NCBI GenBank assembly: GCA_026874595.1
Contig: CM049322.1
Span: forward strand, 32,134,340 to 32,198,339
Direction: 5' to 3'
Length of the DNA: 64,000 bases
Origin: Sipunculus nudus
Lineage: Eukaryota > Annelida > Sipuncula > Golfingiida > Sipunculidae
Below the pieces are notes generated by a model. That model saw only the letters and a list, made by a program, of their open reading frames with translations. It ran no database searches and was not told where the DNA came from. Of this stretch, positions 23,015 through 33,300 are shown piece by piece. The translations under genes were made by a program, and so were the position numbers. Position 1 is the stretch's first letter, and every line of letters starts with the position of its first letter.

Positions 23015-23535
23015 CTGAAAACGTACATTCAAATGCAGAACACTGAGGCCCGAGAGACACCTATCTGAAAACGTAGTCTAAATCAGAACAATGAGGCCCG
23101 AGAGACACTTATCTGAAAACGTAGTCTAAATCAGAACAATGAAACCCGAGAGACACCTATCTGAAAACGTAGTCTAATTCAAAACAATGAGACCCGAGAG
23201 ACACCTATCTGAAAAAGTACCGTTTAATCAAGAACACGAGGCCGAGAGAAACTTGTCTGAAATTGTACTGTCTATGTCAGAATTATGAGTGCCGAAAGAC
23301 ACCTGTCCGAAACGTACAGTCCAATGCAGAATACTGAACCCGAGAGACACCTGTCTGAAACGCTGTCCTAATTCAGAACAATGAGGCCCTAGAGACACCT
23401 GTCCGAAACGTACAGTCCAATGCAGAATACTGATGCCTCAGAGACACCTGTCTGAAAACGTACAGTCTCATTCAGAACACCGAGGCCAAAAAGACACCTG
23501 TCTAAAAAGGACAGTATAATTCAATACAATAAGAA
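23005..23535. repeat. 48-bp minisatellite, ~11 copies, derived from an exon boundary
   Basis: Eleven units start near 23008, 23057, 23105, 23153, 23201, 23248, 23297, 23345, 23393, 23442 and 23493. The core on the plus strand is GAGACACCTGTCTGAAAACG. The first unit is the real acceptor and start of the CTLD exon, so each unit reproduces a TTTTCAG acceptor plus about 12 nt of exon on the minus strand. Decoy copies lack the rest of the exon and lead to stops. Confidence 0.8.
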
Positions 23536-23745
23536 GGTGAGGATTAGGTTAGTCAAGGAGTCCCTGTCAGAAGACGGGAGGTTGAAGTTAATCGAGAATT
23601 TCCTGTCAGAAGAGGGTGAGGTTTAGGTTAATCCAGGATTCTCTTTCAGAAGAGGGGTGCTTTAAATTAATCCAGGATTCCCTGTCAGAAGAGGGGGAGA
23701 TTTATGTTAATCCAGGATTCCCTGTCAAAAGGTGGGAAGATAAAA
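23536..23745. repeat. 40-bp minisatellite, ~5 copies
   Basis: Directly abuts the 48-bp array. Units near 23549, 23589, 23630, 23668 and 23709 share TTAATCCAGGATTCCCTGTC followed by AGAAGAGGG. Unrelated in sequence to the 48-bp unit. Confidence 0.75.
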
Positions 23746-24487
23746 GATAATTTTTTTACTGCATATTTTTACTTATCGATGTCCCTTTTGTCCCCATTCT
23801 AATATTGAAAATGCTCCTTCCCTGAATAAATCGCAAGTTTGTTGAAAAAAAGGTTTATTTCATATCTTAACAGTTAATGTCCATTTACATGCATGTGATA
23901 TTCGTTTCCTGTGAAGCATATAACATGGTTGGAAAATAGGCACATGTTAGAGATTTGGAACAGGCTTTCCGAGAGTCCCATTTGCTAAGCATAAACTGGA
24001 AGTCAAATGTCTGAAGTCTGAGAGGTAATGGTCAATGCCATATATTTTTCTTGACAGTACAAGCCAATTAGACGTTTTCATAATGGGATATTAATTTACG
24101 TGTGAAGACAATTGGCAAACCAAGATTATTGTGCTCATTTATCGAAATTAAGTTAAATTAAAAGAGTGAAATATGCGCCTCAGAATGTCCTCTCGCTCGT
24201 TGCCAAGTGCTTTGTTTATATTGATATAAGAAGTTTGTCCCTACCATCAAAATAAAAAAAAACGCCGTCCCTAAGTTATTTGTGACAGGTGCTTGTGGTT
24301 TGGAAATTGACCCCTATCTTTTTTACTCCTGAATGAAGCAATTATTTATTTCACTCCATAACAATTCAGTTCATTGGTATATATCATAATTAAGTGCTTA
24401 TTAAAAAAAACATGATTTTGTCGCCCAGTAAATATATTTTCCCTAAGTGACATATGTAGTTAACGTGTGTTGTTATTTCATTTTTAG
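23746..24487. other. No firm feature
   Basis: AT-rich intronic-looking sequence upstream of the plus-strand microexon. A stretch at 23946-24028 (RFGTGFPRVPFAKHKLEVKC) ends at a weak GTAATG donor, but its phase does not fit the next exon. Confidence 0.3.
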
Positions 24488-24511
24488 TTCCTGTCAAACA
24501 TGGGCAACATG
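24488..24511 (+). CDS. 24-nt candidate microexon
   Basis: Strong acceptor (TTATTTCATTTTTAG) and a perfect ATG|GTAAGTA donor enclose just 24 nt. Read in phase 1 it gives PVKHGQH plus a split Gly codon, and its exit phase matches the terminal exon at 24860 (348-nt intron). The agreement of both splice sites and phase makes chance less likely, but transcript evidence is essential. Confidence 0.4.
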
Positions 24512-24859
24512 GTAAGTAAGACGAGATAAAATATGTTGTCTATGCATCATAGATCTTACTTATTGTCAAGAGAATGGGCAGACAAATTGCTGGGAAAGGC
24601 TTAATGTTATATCACGCTTCATATGTTTGTCCGCTTACGTAATAATGTTAGGTAACCTTCAGCTGCCATATTATTTATCAATCAGAAAACTGTTTTATTT
24701 GCTTTTCCTTTATAAGGTCATGCTGAGTATTCATATAAATAAAAGAAGGTTCTATTTTCATATCTTAAACACACCGCATCCTATAACAACTGTCTGTGGT
24801 ATATGATATTTTTATTCCTACTTACACTTCTCGGAGTTCCTTGTTTCTCGTAGTTTCAG

Positions 24860-24996
24860 GAGCATTGACAGAATTTGTCTTACATTATCCACTTCATGTC
24901 CCTGACAGTCCCGTTTACACACATAATCAAAATTTTGAATGTGATTTGTTTGAATTGGACAGGCAACTAGGAGCATCCACGCTGTATCAGAAATAG
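24860..24996 (+). CDS. Terminal exon of plus-strand gene, family unknown
   Basis: Acceptor TTTCTCGTAGTTTCAG, then GALTEFVLHYPLHVPDSP, an acidic FECDLFELDRQLG segment and ASTLYQK before TAG. Composition is clearly protein-like, and it enters in phase 1 like the microexon's exit. I recognise no domain. Upstream exons must lie further left on the plus strand, between or beyond the minus-strand lectin loci. Confidence 0.45.
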
Positions 24997-25481
24997 ATTT
25001 AACATCTTTTTAGCCATATGGAAATAATTCTACGTGCAATTCGTCATGGTTCTCTTAGATGAATGTATAAATATCGAATACAACTTCAGCAATTAAAATA
25101 AAATTAAATTATTAATTTAATCAAATTCATTGAACATACAAAGTAAATTTTTAATAAGAAATGCCATGCCAATGGCAAAAAAAACAATAGCAGTTGTGGC
25201 AGGTGTTGGAACATATACCAAATGCAAATATGTTCTCCTTCCCGTGCACCTCCAACCACCTATATTTCTTTATAGTTTACCAGGTTGCCATTGCAATAAA
25301 TCATAACATTTTCTTTCACCTTATCAACTTCACATTTCATAATTCAGGATACCACTCGACTACTTTTTATTATAGTGAAACAAACAGACTTGACGCATTT
25401 GTCGTGCTTCCATAGGGCCTGGGGTCTCTCAGTTATTAAAAATGTAATTTTCCTTAAAAGCAAGATATAAACGATAACAAT

Positions 25482-25649
25482 TTATTTGTTCTGACACAGA
25501 CAGTACACCGCACCATCAGGATCGACCCGACAAATGTTTTTGTTATACGACTTCAACTTACAAATATATCTGTGAAAATCATTCATTAAATATAAGAGAA
25601 TAATAATAATGAAAATAAGAAGCTTACCAATATTTATCACCATTGCCAT
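25482..25649 (-). CDS. Small 4-Cys peptide with N-terminal hydrophobic segment
   Basis: Uninterrupted 55-codon frame starting at an ATG (MAMVINIGK), with a strongly hydrophobic stretch LLIFIIIILLYL at residues 10-21. A basic Cys-rich tail follows: C30, C40, C50 and C52 in the pattern C-x9-C-x9-C-x-C, ending YCLCQNK. It looks like a signal peptide or membrane anchor plus a compact disulfide peptide, similar to the last part of an EGF module. A TTTTTTACAG acceptor 52 nt upstream suggests a spliced 5' leader. A GTAAGC donor and TTTTCACAG acceptor inside the frame (58-nt potential intron) leave splicing uncertain. Function unknown. Confidence 0.4.
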   Translation of the reverse strand: MAMVINIGKLLIFIIIILLYLMNDFHRYICKLKSYNKNICRVDPDGAVYCLCQNK

Positions 25650-25700
25650 TATTACCAGAAAGCGGTCCTTCAATGTTCTTTATGAAGTATCATCCCCTTT

Positions 25701-28583
25701 CTGTAAAAAATATGTTAAAATAGTATGTCAGTTTGGTTTTATATTTTTGTAATAGGATAATCTTCGAAACTTTCATATGCAGGCCATGGAGAAAGTATCT
25801 ATAATGTTCTAAAAAACATAAGGTTGGTTCAGATAGGAAGAACTTTAATTTCTTTTGCGAACTGGCCAATAAACAGAAAATGTGTTCGGGATAATATGAA
25901 TTCACCCTGGGTCAGCGCTCTGCAGGCTTAATAGGAAGAAAAACCTCTATAAATATGTGCTCAATTGGTACCTAGTCAGAAGCGTTTAACTCATTTTTTT
26001 ATTATCAACTTTATTTATAGTATGGATTGTACAACTAGTTATAATAAATAATACATGGCACTGTCCGTGGCTCGGTTGTTGGCGCTTGTTGGCTTGTTGG
26101 CTCGGTAGTCGGTAAAGTTGGAGAAAACCGGAGGACCCGGGGACAAAAGGATACACATTCATACATACACAAGGTTAATTTAAATCACATTCTAAGCAAC
26201 TGTAATTAAAATCCTTTTATTTATATATCAATACATACTATTGCACATATAACTATACAATTACAAAATACATGTAAGACAGAGATCTTTCCCTTTACAA
26301 ATATATGTATCTATAACAGATAGTTATAAAGGTGGTGTAATATGTATACTTTCGTCATACCTATGTCATCAAAGTTTTTGCAGTTCCTAAATTTTCAGTA
26401 TCTGCGTAACGAGACTTCCTGTCTGTTAAAACTACTTGATCTTAGCCCCTTGGTTGGTCGTATTAGACAGATCTGACTGTACATGTACTAAGTTAGGCTA
26501 TTAGCATTAAATAATTTTTTAAGAAAAGGCAAGGGTTCTTTTAATAATAGAAAAGGGAAGAGAACCCTGTAAGTAGTATAAAAAAGCATTATTTTCATTG
26601 TAAATGTCAAATGCCAACAACAAATGATTCGATAGAACATTATTTGTCGGGGTCCATGGTTCTTTGCATGAAATGTGTAAAAATGTTAACTGAACATCCA
26701 TCATTTTTTCCCAAAAAAATGTGTAAATAAATATACCTTCAAGATAATAAAGAAAGAAAAGGTGAAGAACGAGAGACTATCAGCAAAAGCCATGGTTCGG
26801 GTTAGCATTGAAGTAAAAAACGTATTTACATTGTAAACATGCTTGATTAACTGTATTTTTTCAAAATGATTTTAAACAGGTAAATATATTGTATTTCTTC
26901 ATAAATCAAAAAGGATATTTTTAAAAGTTTTTCAACACTTTGATAACCCAAATAATTGTGGGCCCGGGTGGTAAGCGGTAAATAATATTTATCAGTCATA
27001 AGACCTAGTTGCATCATGATGTTTTATTATATCCAGGGTTATATTAGAGGCCTTTTCAAACACTAATCATTCGATTAACTCCAATTTTAGATATCTGTTT
27101 TAATTTTCCCATTGTGAAATCACGAATCATTGCATATCGTATCGCTGGGCCACACATATTTCTGCACCAGGCTGCCAACAGCGTAGAGGGAGACATCGGG
27201 TAAACAGTGTACTTACCTCAGTCCTCAAAGCTAATACATATAGCTTCCCGAGCCGGTACTTGAGGTGACAAACTGAATGTCATAATCTGAACTAACTTGT
27301 ATACATAATAGCCTTATCCGTGTGCAAAGTGGAGAAATGTACATGTAACCAATTCTGCACAACACTTACTACAAAATGTCTGAGGGGAGTTTATGATCGA
27401 CTTGACTGGAACACTATGAAAGCCTGTCTGTCAGCTGTCTCAGTTTGTCATAATTAAACAGACTAAAATGTGTTGCTATGGAAACGTATAGCCTGTAACT
27501 TCCCAGCCCATCAAAGCTTTACTGGCAGCTAAGGAAATGCAATTACTTGGATCGTTTAGTACAAAGCACAAGTACCTCATGTTATTTCGGAGGTACACAT
27601 GCATATGCATAAATGGAATAATACAAACAACCATTATGCTTGTACTAATAAATACATGACTACATTTCCTCTGATGCTCATTTTAGACCCACCAGTCGAT
27701 GTTTATTGTCTATTCTATTTCTCTAATGTATATTAAGTTGAAAGAAAAACACACGTCTATAATATCACTGGAACAATTCCCTATATCTACAGGGTCACTA
27801 AACCATGCCCTCTGAAATAAAATAATGTTAACAAATGCAAACATACTTGCCCAATGAAACATAACGGAGCACGTACTTTTCTCAAAATTCTATGGTTTGT
27901 TTTTGTGTTTTATTTTCGGTGACCAATGAGAGAGGGACATGGGAATAAACAACAAACAAAGGCCAATAACTCTTGGTCCGATGTCTTTCGCTCATTTGGA
28001 ATAAAACGTTGTTTTAAGCTACAAAACAGATAGAAGATATCTATAATTTCATATAAAAATTGTCTGTGTTTTGTTTGCATGCTACACAGAACAATGAAGA
28101 TTAGTTAGGCTCAGATTTTGCCATCAACATAGGAGCAGGACGCCACAGGAAAAAGATCAAGTGGAACAAACAAACAAAAAACGGGCCGGGCACTCCATGC
28201 CCTTCGGATACATTACCTTTATACATTGTCATGTTTCCCATATTGACAGGTACCCTGAAATAGACAGATTTTCGAGTGCATCAGATACCGAGTCCCAGAT
28301 ACCATTCTATCTACAGTGTAGATATTTGTGAAATCCCCATAATACTCATGCCCTAGTCAATAGTGATATTGTAAAGAAACAATTTTAAGGAGATCATGGA
28401 GCCTAGTGAAGACATCTGGAGACAAGCTCAACCTAACGACTAATGCCAGAGAATTCCCACGTCATAAATTAGAAAAGCATTCCGGGTCTACATAGCACAA
28501 GTAAACTGAACTGTAATAACCTCAGTCACATTAGATATTTGCCACAAAGAATGCTCTTAACAGACAGGATTTCTTTTTAATCT
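25701..28583. other. No gene recognised
   Basis: AT-rich. Near 26060-26150 a GC-richer patch (TTGTTGGC repeats, then GAGAAAACCGGAGGACCCGG) looks like a dispersed-repeat fragment. A perfect minus-strand donor TGAG|GTAAGT near 27218 follows a short open stretch (HLKYRLGKLYVLALRTE), without a clear acceptor. Confidence 0.35.
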
Positions 28584-29055
28584 GGAGGCATATATATCTT
28601 AACAGTGGCACGTGATGAACTCTGCCATCTGCCGCAAGTGTTATGCCATAACATTCATGTTCACCAAAACAAATTCATCCAAGAATCCCACAACAGGAAA
28701 ATAACAAATGTTCTGCATCGCCATCTAGGCAGTAATTTTTTCATTCAGACCAAGCTTCACCCATTCGGTCTACAAAAGACAATGTTAAAAGAGAAAGCAA
28801 CATTGCTGAGCTTTGGAGGCATATATATCCAAACAGTGGCACGTGATGAACTCTGCCATGTGCCGCAAGTGTTATGCCATAACATTCATGTTCAACAAAA
28901 CAGATTCATCCAATTCACCCATCAGCAGGAAAATGACAAATGATCTGCATCGCCATCTAGGCAGTAAATTTTTCATTCAGACCAAGCTTCACCCATTCGG
29001 TCTACAAATGACAGTGTTAAAAGAGAAAGCAACATTGCTGAACTTTGGAGGTAAC
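28584..29055 (+). repeat. 231-bp tandem duplication, two full units
   Basis: GGAGGCATATATATC starts units at 28584 and 28815, and GGAGGTAACATTTC starts a partial third at 29046, giving an exact 231-bp period (77 codons). The units are about 90-95% alike. Two plus frames are partly open across them (CHNIHVHQNKFIQ; MNSAMCRKCYAITFMF). I recognise no domain. It could be a duplicated exon or part of the LINE debris just downstream. Confidence 0.7.
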
Positions 29056-29399
29056 ATTTCAGAACTCTTAAATAGATCTTCTTCAGACAGTGCTAACACT
29101 CTTAACTAGTCCCAGCAGAGAACTTCATCTGATAGCTGTTCCCATACTGTAAGGATCGGGAAAAACTACCAACCAAATAACTCAGGAAAAGTCCCTAGAA
29201 TGGAAAAATTCCCTCAAACTTCTTCGTCATGAACAGCAATAAAGGGAACATTGCAATATCAGTGAGGAACAGATCCTGCAAGAAGAATTCAAACACCATG
29301 ATTACTTCCAGGCTGAATTAGTGATCAACCCAATACATCAGACGGGAAATAAAGCATATACTTTTTTTCCATGGCTTTGGAGATCTTGCCGCAAACCCA

Positions 29400-29505
29400 C
29401 TTAAAAGCCAGATCCCAACAGTTTCACAGGAAAACCTGCCAGAGACACAGTTTTGGTTCCGTCCAGACTGTAGCACTGAGGACATGCTATTGTTGTCCTT
29501 CGGGG
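29400..29505 (+). mobile_element. Reverse transcriptase fragment of a LINE
   Basis: Plus frame reads SQIPTVSQENLPETQFWFRP, then DCSTEDMLLLSFG. This matches the conserved LPExQxGFRPxxSTxDM motif early in the reverse transcriptase of Jockey/R1/I-type non-LTR retrotransposons. The expected Cys/Gly before FRP are changed, and the frame ends shortly after. Degraded fragment; no full domain nearby. Confidence 0.55.
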
Positions 29506-30132
29506 AAAAGAAAAAAGTAACTTCATACGGGCTTTTACGCAGGCTTACTCAACCTGATCAGTTGTCATATATAGCCATTAAGTAATGTATAACCATGAGG
29601 GCATACAGCTTACAATAGATAGTTAGACCTTATTTGTCGGATTCCTAAGTTGAAATATGCGAGGCCATTGTCCAGGGCAAGGTACATTTCACTATAAAAG
29701 AAATAAAGCTGGAATGCTTCCCCATCCACGCGCACCCGTGGTCAAGAAAAGCTGCCGGTTCCCATTGAAATATGGTTTATCATCCCCTAAACCAATGAAC
29801 ATCGAGATTTAACCAAATACGAAACTATAACTAAAGACAGGACGCAAAAGAATTCATCGTCGACCATGACGTCAGTGAAGCTCCGAAAACAAACATCACG
29901 ACATTCAAGTAGTATAAGGGCAAAATTTAGGTAGATTTGAAAGTCTAAAATACGCAGTAAAATAACCAACAAATGTTTTCACTGCAAAATATATACATAT
30001 AAGTGTAGGTATAGTTCTTTTTTATTTTGCGTACAATTTAGCTTTAAATCCTTTAACATTCAAAATCGGTAAGAATCCGTGTTGCGTGTTCACACAGGCA
30101 TCTAACCTCAATACATGATATGTACATGCTAA
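29506..30132. other. No feature recognised
   Basis: AT-rich spacer before the segmental duplication. Contains one TGACGTCA (CRE-type) site near 29868. Confidence 0.35.
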
Positions 30133-30798
30133 GCGATTTTAAAAATACTAACTCCGTTTTTTACAGAGCAGTATTATAGGTCATGCCGTTTATCAAACAG
30201 ATGCTGCAGCCTTGTCATCTGATAAATCTTGATAAAACACAAAAGTACTGGAAAGGTTCTAACACTAAATTTTCATTTTCATATGACCGCTGCCAGACTA
30301 TCGTCATTTGTGTCGCGGGCTTTAATTACTTCCGCTTAGCTTTAAATGACAACCGTCTCTTTACAAGGTTGCCTTCATTCATTCCTTCTGACAACTTGTT
30401 TGTTTTATTGCTTTATCAAAGACTGTATACGGATAAAAATTTAACCATTCTAAATACTAAATTACATGTCAAACAAATGAATTATGTCGGCAACCTGTCA
30501 TTAGAAATAAATTTATCCATATTGTACTAAAAAAAAGGGTGATCCTGAAGCTCGGTCCGCTGTTAAAATGACTCGTTTCATGTTTTTTACTTTACTTGAA
30601 CACCTACAGAATTTTGCAGTTATAATGTAATTTTCATTTTGTATCAACTTTGAGACAGCCAAACAGGGGCGTCAAATAGGGGGTGGGGGGGGGGGGGTGG
30701 TAAGTGATTATATGTCCCCTTCCCATCCCACTGTTTGGCAAGGGGGGATGGTCAGTGTAATCATCCACTATTCAGAGAACATATATATAGTACAAATT

Positions 30799-31275
30799 GT
30801 TACGGGGTGACATAAAAGCGGACCAAACTGTCTCACTAGTGAAGCTTGCTTTTCTAGCGAAGCGGTTGGAACGCCGGACATGTGCGCCACCGACATGGCT
30901 TCGACTCCCGGATCGGCCCAATGTTTTCCCCTGAGCAATTTGTCTTCGTAATAAAATGGGGGCTCGTCCGGTATGACGGTAAAACTTTGTGGCCCAGGAA
31001 ACAAGCTCACCATAGTGTGACTCCTGGGAAAATTAGTCTTGTTCTGATAGCAGAAAGCTCTTAAGACGGGGTGTGTTACGGGGTGACATAAAAGCGGACC
31101 GAACTGTCTCGCTAGTCCATTTTGTTAGGAAGACAAATTGATCAGGGGAAAATACTGGGCCGATCCGGGATTCGAACCCATAACGGTGGGACACAAGTCC
31201 GGCGTACCAACCGCTTCGCTAGCAAAGCAAGCTTCACTTGCGAGACAGTTCGGTCCGCTTTTATGTGCACCACGT
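30799..31275. mobile_element. Inverted pair of tRNA-derived SINEs
   Basis: Plus copy from 30799: GTTACGGGGTGACATAAAAG, then TAGCGAAGCGGTTGG (A-box-like) and GGCTTCGACTCCCGG (B-box-like). Minus copy from about 31275 to 31120 has the same landmarks reversed, including GGGATTCGAACCC. A second short head fragment in plus orientation lies at 31074-31118. The pair is absent at the equivalent point of copy 2 (39390-39420), so it was inserted after the duplication or lost from copy 2. The arms could form a long hairpin. Confidence 0.65.
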
Positions 31276-31572
31276 CACAAAATGGAATATAGTAATAAAT
31301 AAAATGATAGACTTTGGTTCCATTTATGGGTTTACTATATGAAATATTATATCTTAACCTTTTTAATAATTAACAAAACTCGAATCATGATTCCTTGTTT
31401 TCTAAAACCTTATACTTAGTTGTAATAGAGTTGAAATGTGATGAAGTGTATATATATTTGAAATGTGTCTTATATAATAGGTATATTTATATATAATAAT
31501 ACATATAATTATGTGTACTCATAAATGTGGAGCTTTTGTATCAAATCTTTAATTATTCTGAGTGGTACTTAC

Positions 31573-31647
31573 AAGCCCAATAGCTGTATCTTCTACTCTG
31601 AAAGATAGATTGACGCCACTGCAGCCAAAGTCGTTTAAAAGTGGGGC
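31573..31647 (-). CDS. Duplicated coding exon, copy 1
   Basis: A 75-nt, phase 0-0 exon between acceptor CTCTTTTTTAAATTCTCAATCAG (last 13 nt pyrimidine-rich) and donor GTAAGT. It reads APLLNDFGCSGVNL then SFRVEDTAIGL. The copy-2 counterpart at 39688-39762 keeps the frame, both splice sites and 17 of 25 residues. About nine of 75 bases differ, eight of them changing amino acids. Protein family not recognised. The exon that follows in copy 2 (38482) is missing from copy 1, so this copy is probably non-functional or differently spliced. Confidence 0.5.
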
Positions 31648-32379
31648 CTGATTGAGAATTTAAAAAAGAGAGGTCTCTCGGCAAATAATACATCGACCAG
31701 AAAAGCAGGATTTTGCGCCAGGTGCCGTTTTCTACTCCGCACATCTTCATGTGAGAGTAATGTGTAATGTCTACCAGCACTCCGGCACACTTGTTTACTT
31801 GCGCTAGGGTTTGAACCACCAACTCCCTCCCCGTACCCCACCGCACCCCACAAACACACGAATTCAAGTATCCTGTATCCGCCCCGGTTCTGTTTAAGAT
31901 TTGTTAACTTGTGTTTACCTCAACTGTGTAAAAGACTAAGAAACGAATGGCTCAGCAGGAAAACACGTATTTGATATTCAAAGTTGCTATTCAGATTTTT
32001 TTAATGGGACAGAAACACTGTTTACACAGTCAAAAGTCTATATGGAACAATATGTAAATGCAGATTGTTTTTAAATTTACGATATTATGCACATCCACGC
32101 CCGAGTATTTGAGTCTCATTTTTGGGTTTCGGTATAATTTTTTTCGGGATCGACTATTGAAATACGATTCCATCAGTTATCGACCTTATTTGACTACGAG
32201 AAAACTTCGTAGTTTCACCGTATATTTTGGTTGAGGTAACCGCTTCTTTTAACGCTATCTTAACTAATTATGTATCTATGACGAGCTAAATTTCTTGTTC
32301 GGACTACTCGACCGGGTTGTAGGACACGCTTTGTCTATTTGTCACCCTTTTTTTTATCTTGGTGGTAACCAGGCCCAGT

Positions 32380-32580
32380 GACTAGTGCACCTAGGTGTAT
32401 AATCGGTCCCATGCATGAGATCCTAACACCGAGGAATCCCCGAAAGACGCACTCGTTTGTGAGTGGAAAATTGGCGGCTATGGATCAGCCCTCATCCTAG
32501 GTATGAGGTCAATCGTGAAAAATCTCACCGCTTCACGGCTGGGATTTGAACTCGCAATCTCACAGGGGTTCAGAATTTCC
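32380..32580 (-). mobile_element. SINE remnant, second family
   Basis: Shares GACGCACTCGTTTGTGAGTG and a following B-box-like block (minus strand GCGAGTTCAAATCCCAGCCG) with 37700-37880. tRNA-derived ancestry is inferred from the GTTCAAATCC motif. Ends are not defined. Confidence 0.45.
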
Positions 32581-33139
32581 CTGAAAAAAACACCTATAAT
32601 AATGGTATTGTATTATCCTGATCATTAAAACTAGATTAATCAAAGTTTTTTCCACCGTGTTGTGTCGAGTTAAACTAATGAGTAAGACAGGAATGGAAGC
32701 CGTAATATCATTTTAGTACATCTACTCGTCACCAGATAGCGATCCCTACTTCCCTAGATCTTTGATCAGCTTGAATGCCACTTTGTGACTGTTAATTGCC
32801 ACGGCCTGTCATTTATGGGATATCTGCGAAATGTAATGGGCACTGGGGATGATTAGACCCATCATAACTCCCATGGATATTTTTGATAGCTTCCTTGTGT
32901 ATAAGATACAGAGGAAGGACTAGATGTATCACATATGTAATTAAGCCATAGAGATACGACTGTTACTAGTTGATGGATAACATCCGTGTATAACTTATGT
33001 TTGATAATGTATGTGGGTATTTTATGGTATGCCAATCGGAAAATAACATCGGGCAGAATAGTAGAAATGTTCTGTGGTATAAATATATATATAAAATAGA
33101 TATTCAAGCAGAACTCAATACGTCACAATCCACCTTTTC

Positions 33140-33300
33140 AATTCACCTCACCACCAGAGCCCTTATGCTCCGCCCTTTTGACCTAATCAATTTAAAACGC
33201 TCCGATACAGAAGGTCTTTTTTGTGACAACTGTTTTCAGGACAATAATGACGTCACAAAGGTCGATGACGTTGACGTCGCCTTGACTGACGTCATCACCT
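33140..33300 (+). promoter_or_regulatory. Cluster of CRE-type TGACGTCA sites
   Basis: Two perfect TGACGTCA palindromes (33248-33255, 33287-33294) with TGACGT at 33266 and TTGACGTC at 33271 between them: four ATF/CREB-type cores within 47 bp. A CTCCGCCC box lies about 80 bp upstream and a TATAAAAATAAAA stretch about 180 bp downstream. Looks promoter-like, but the same bases are open in plus frame (FCDNCFQDNNDVTKVDDVDV), so the motif run could be a codon effect of Asp/Val-rich coding. Confidence 0.35.

Noticed and set aside
23005-23535. CRISPR-like array
   Set aside because: Units are contiguous 48-bp repeats without unique spacers, in an intron-bearing eukaryotic sequence; it is a minisatellite.
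30183-30530. 115-codon plus frame
   Set aside because: The duplicated copy (38830 onward) has stops, and differences fall at all codon positions, so it is not under coding constraint.
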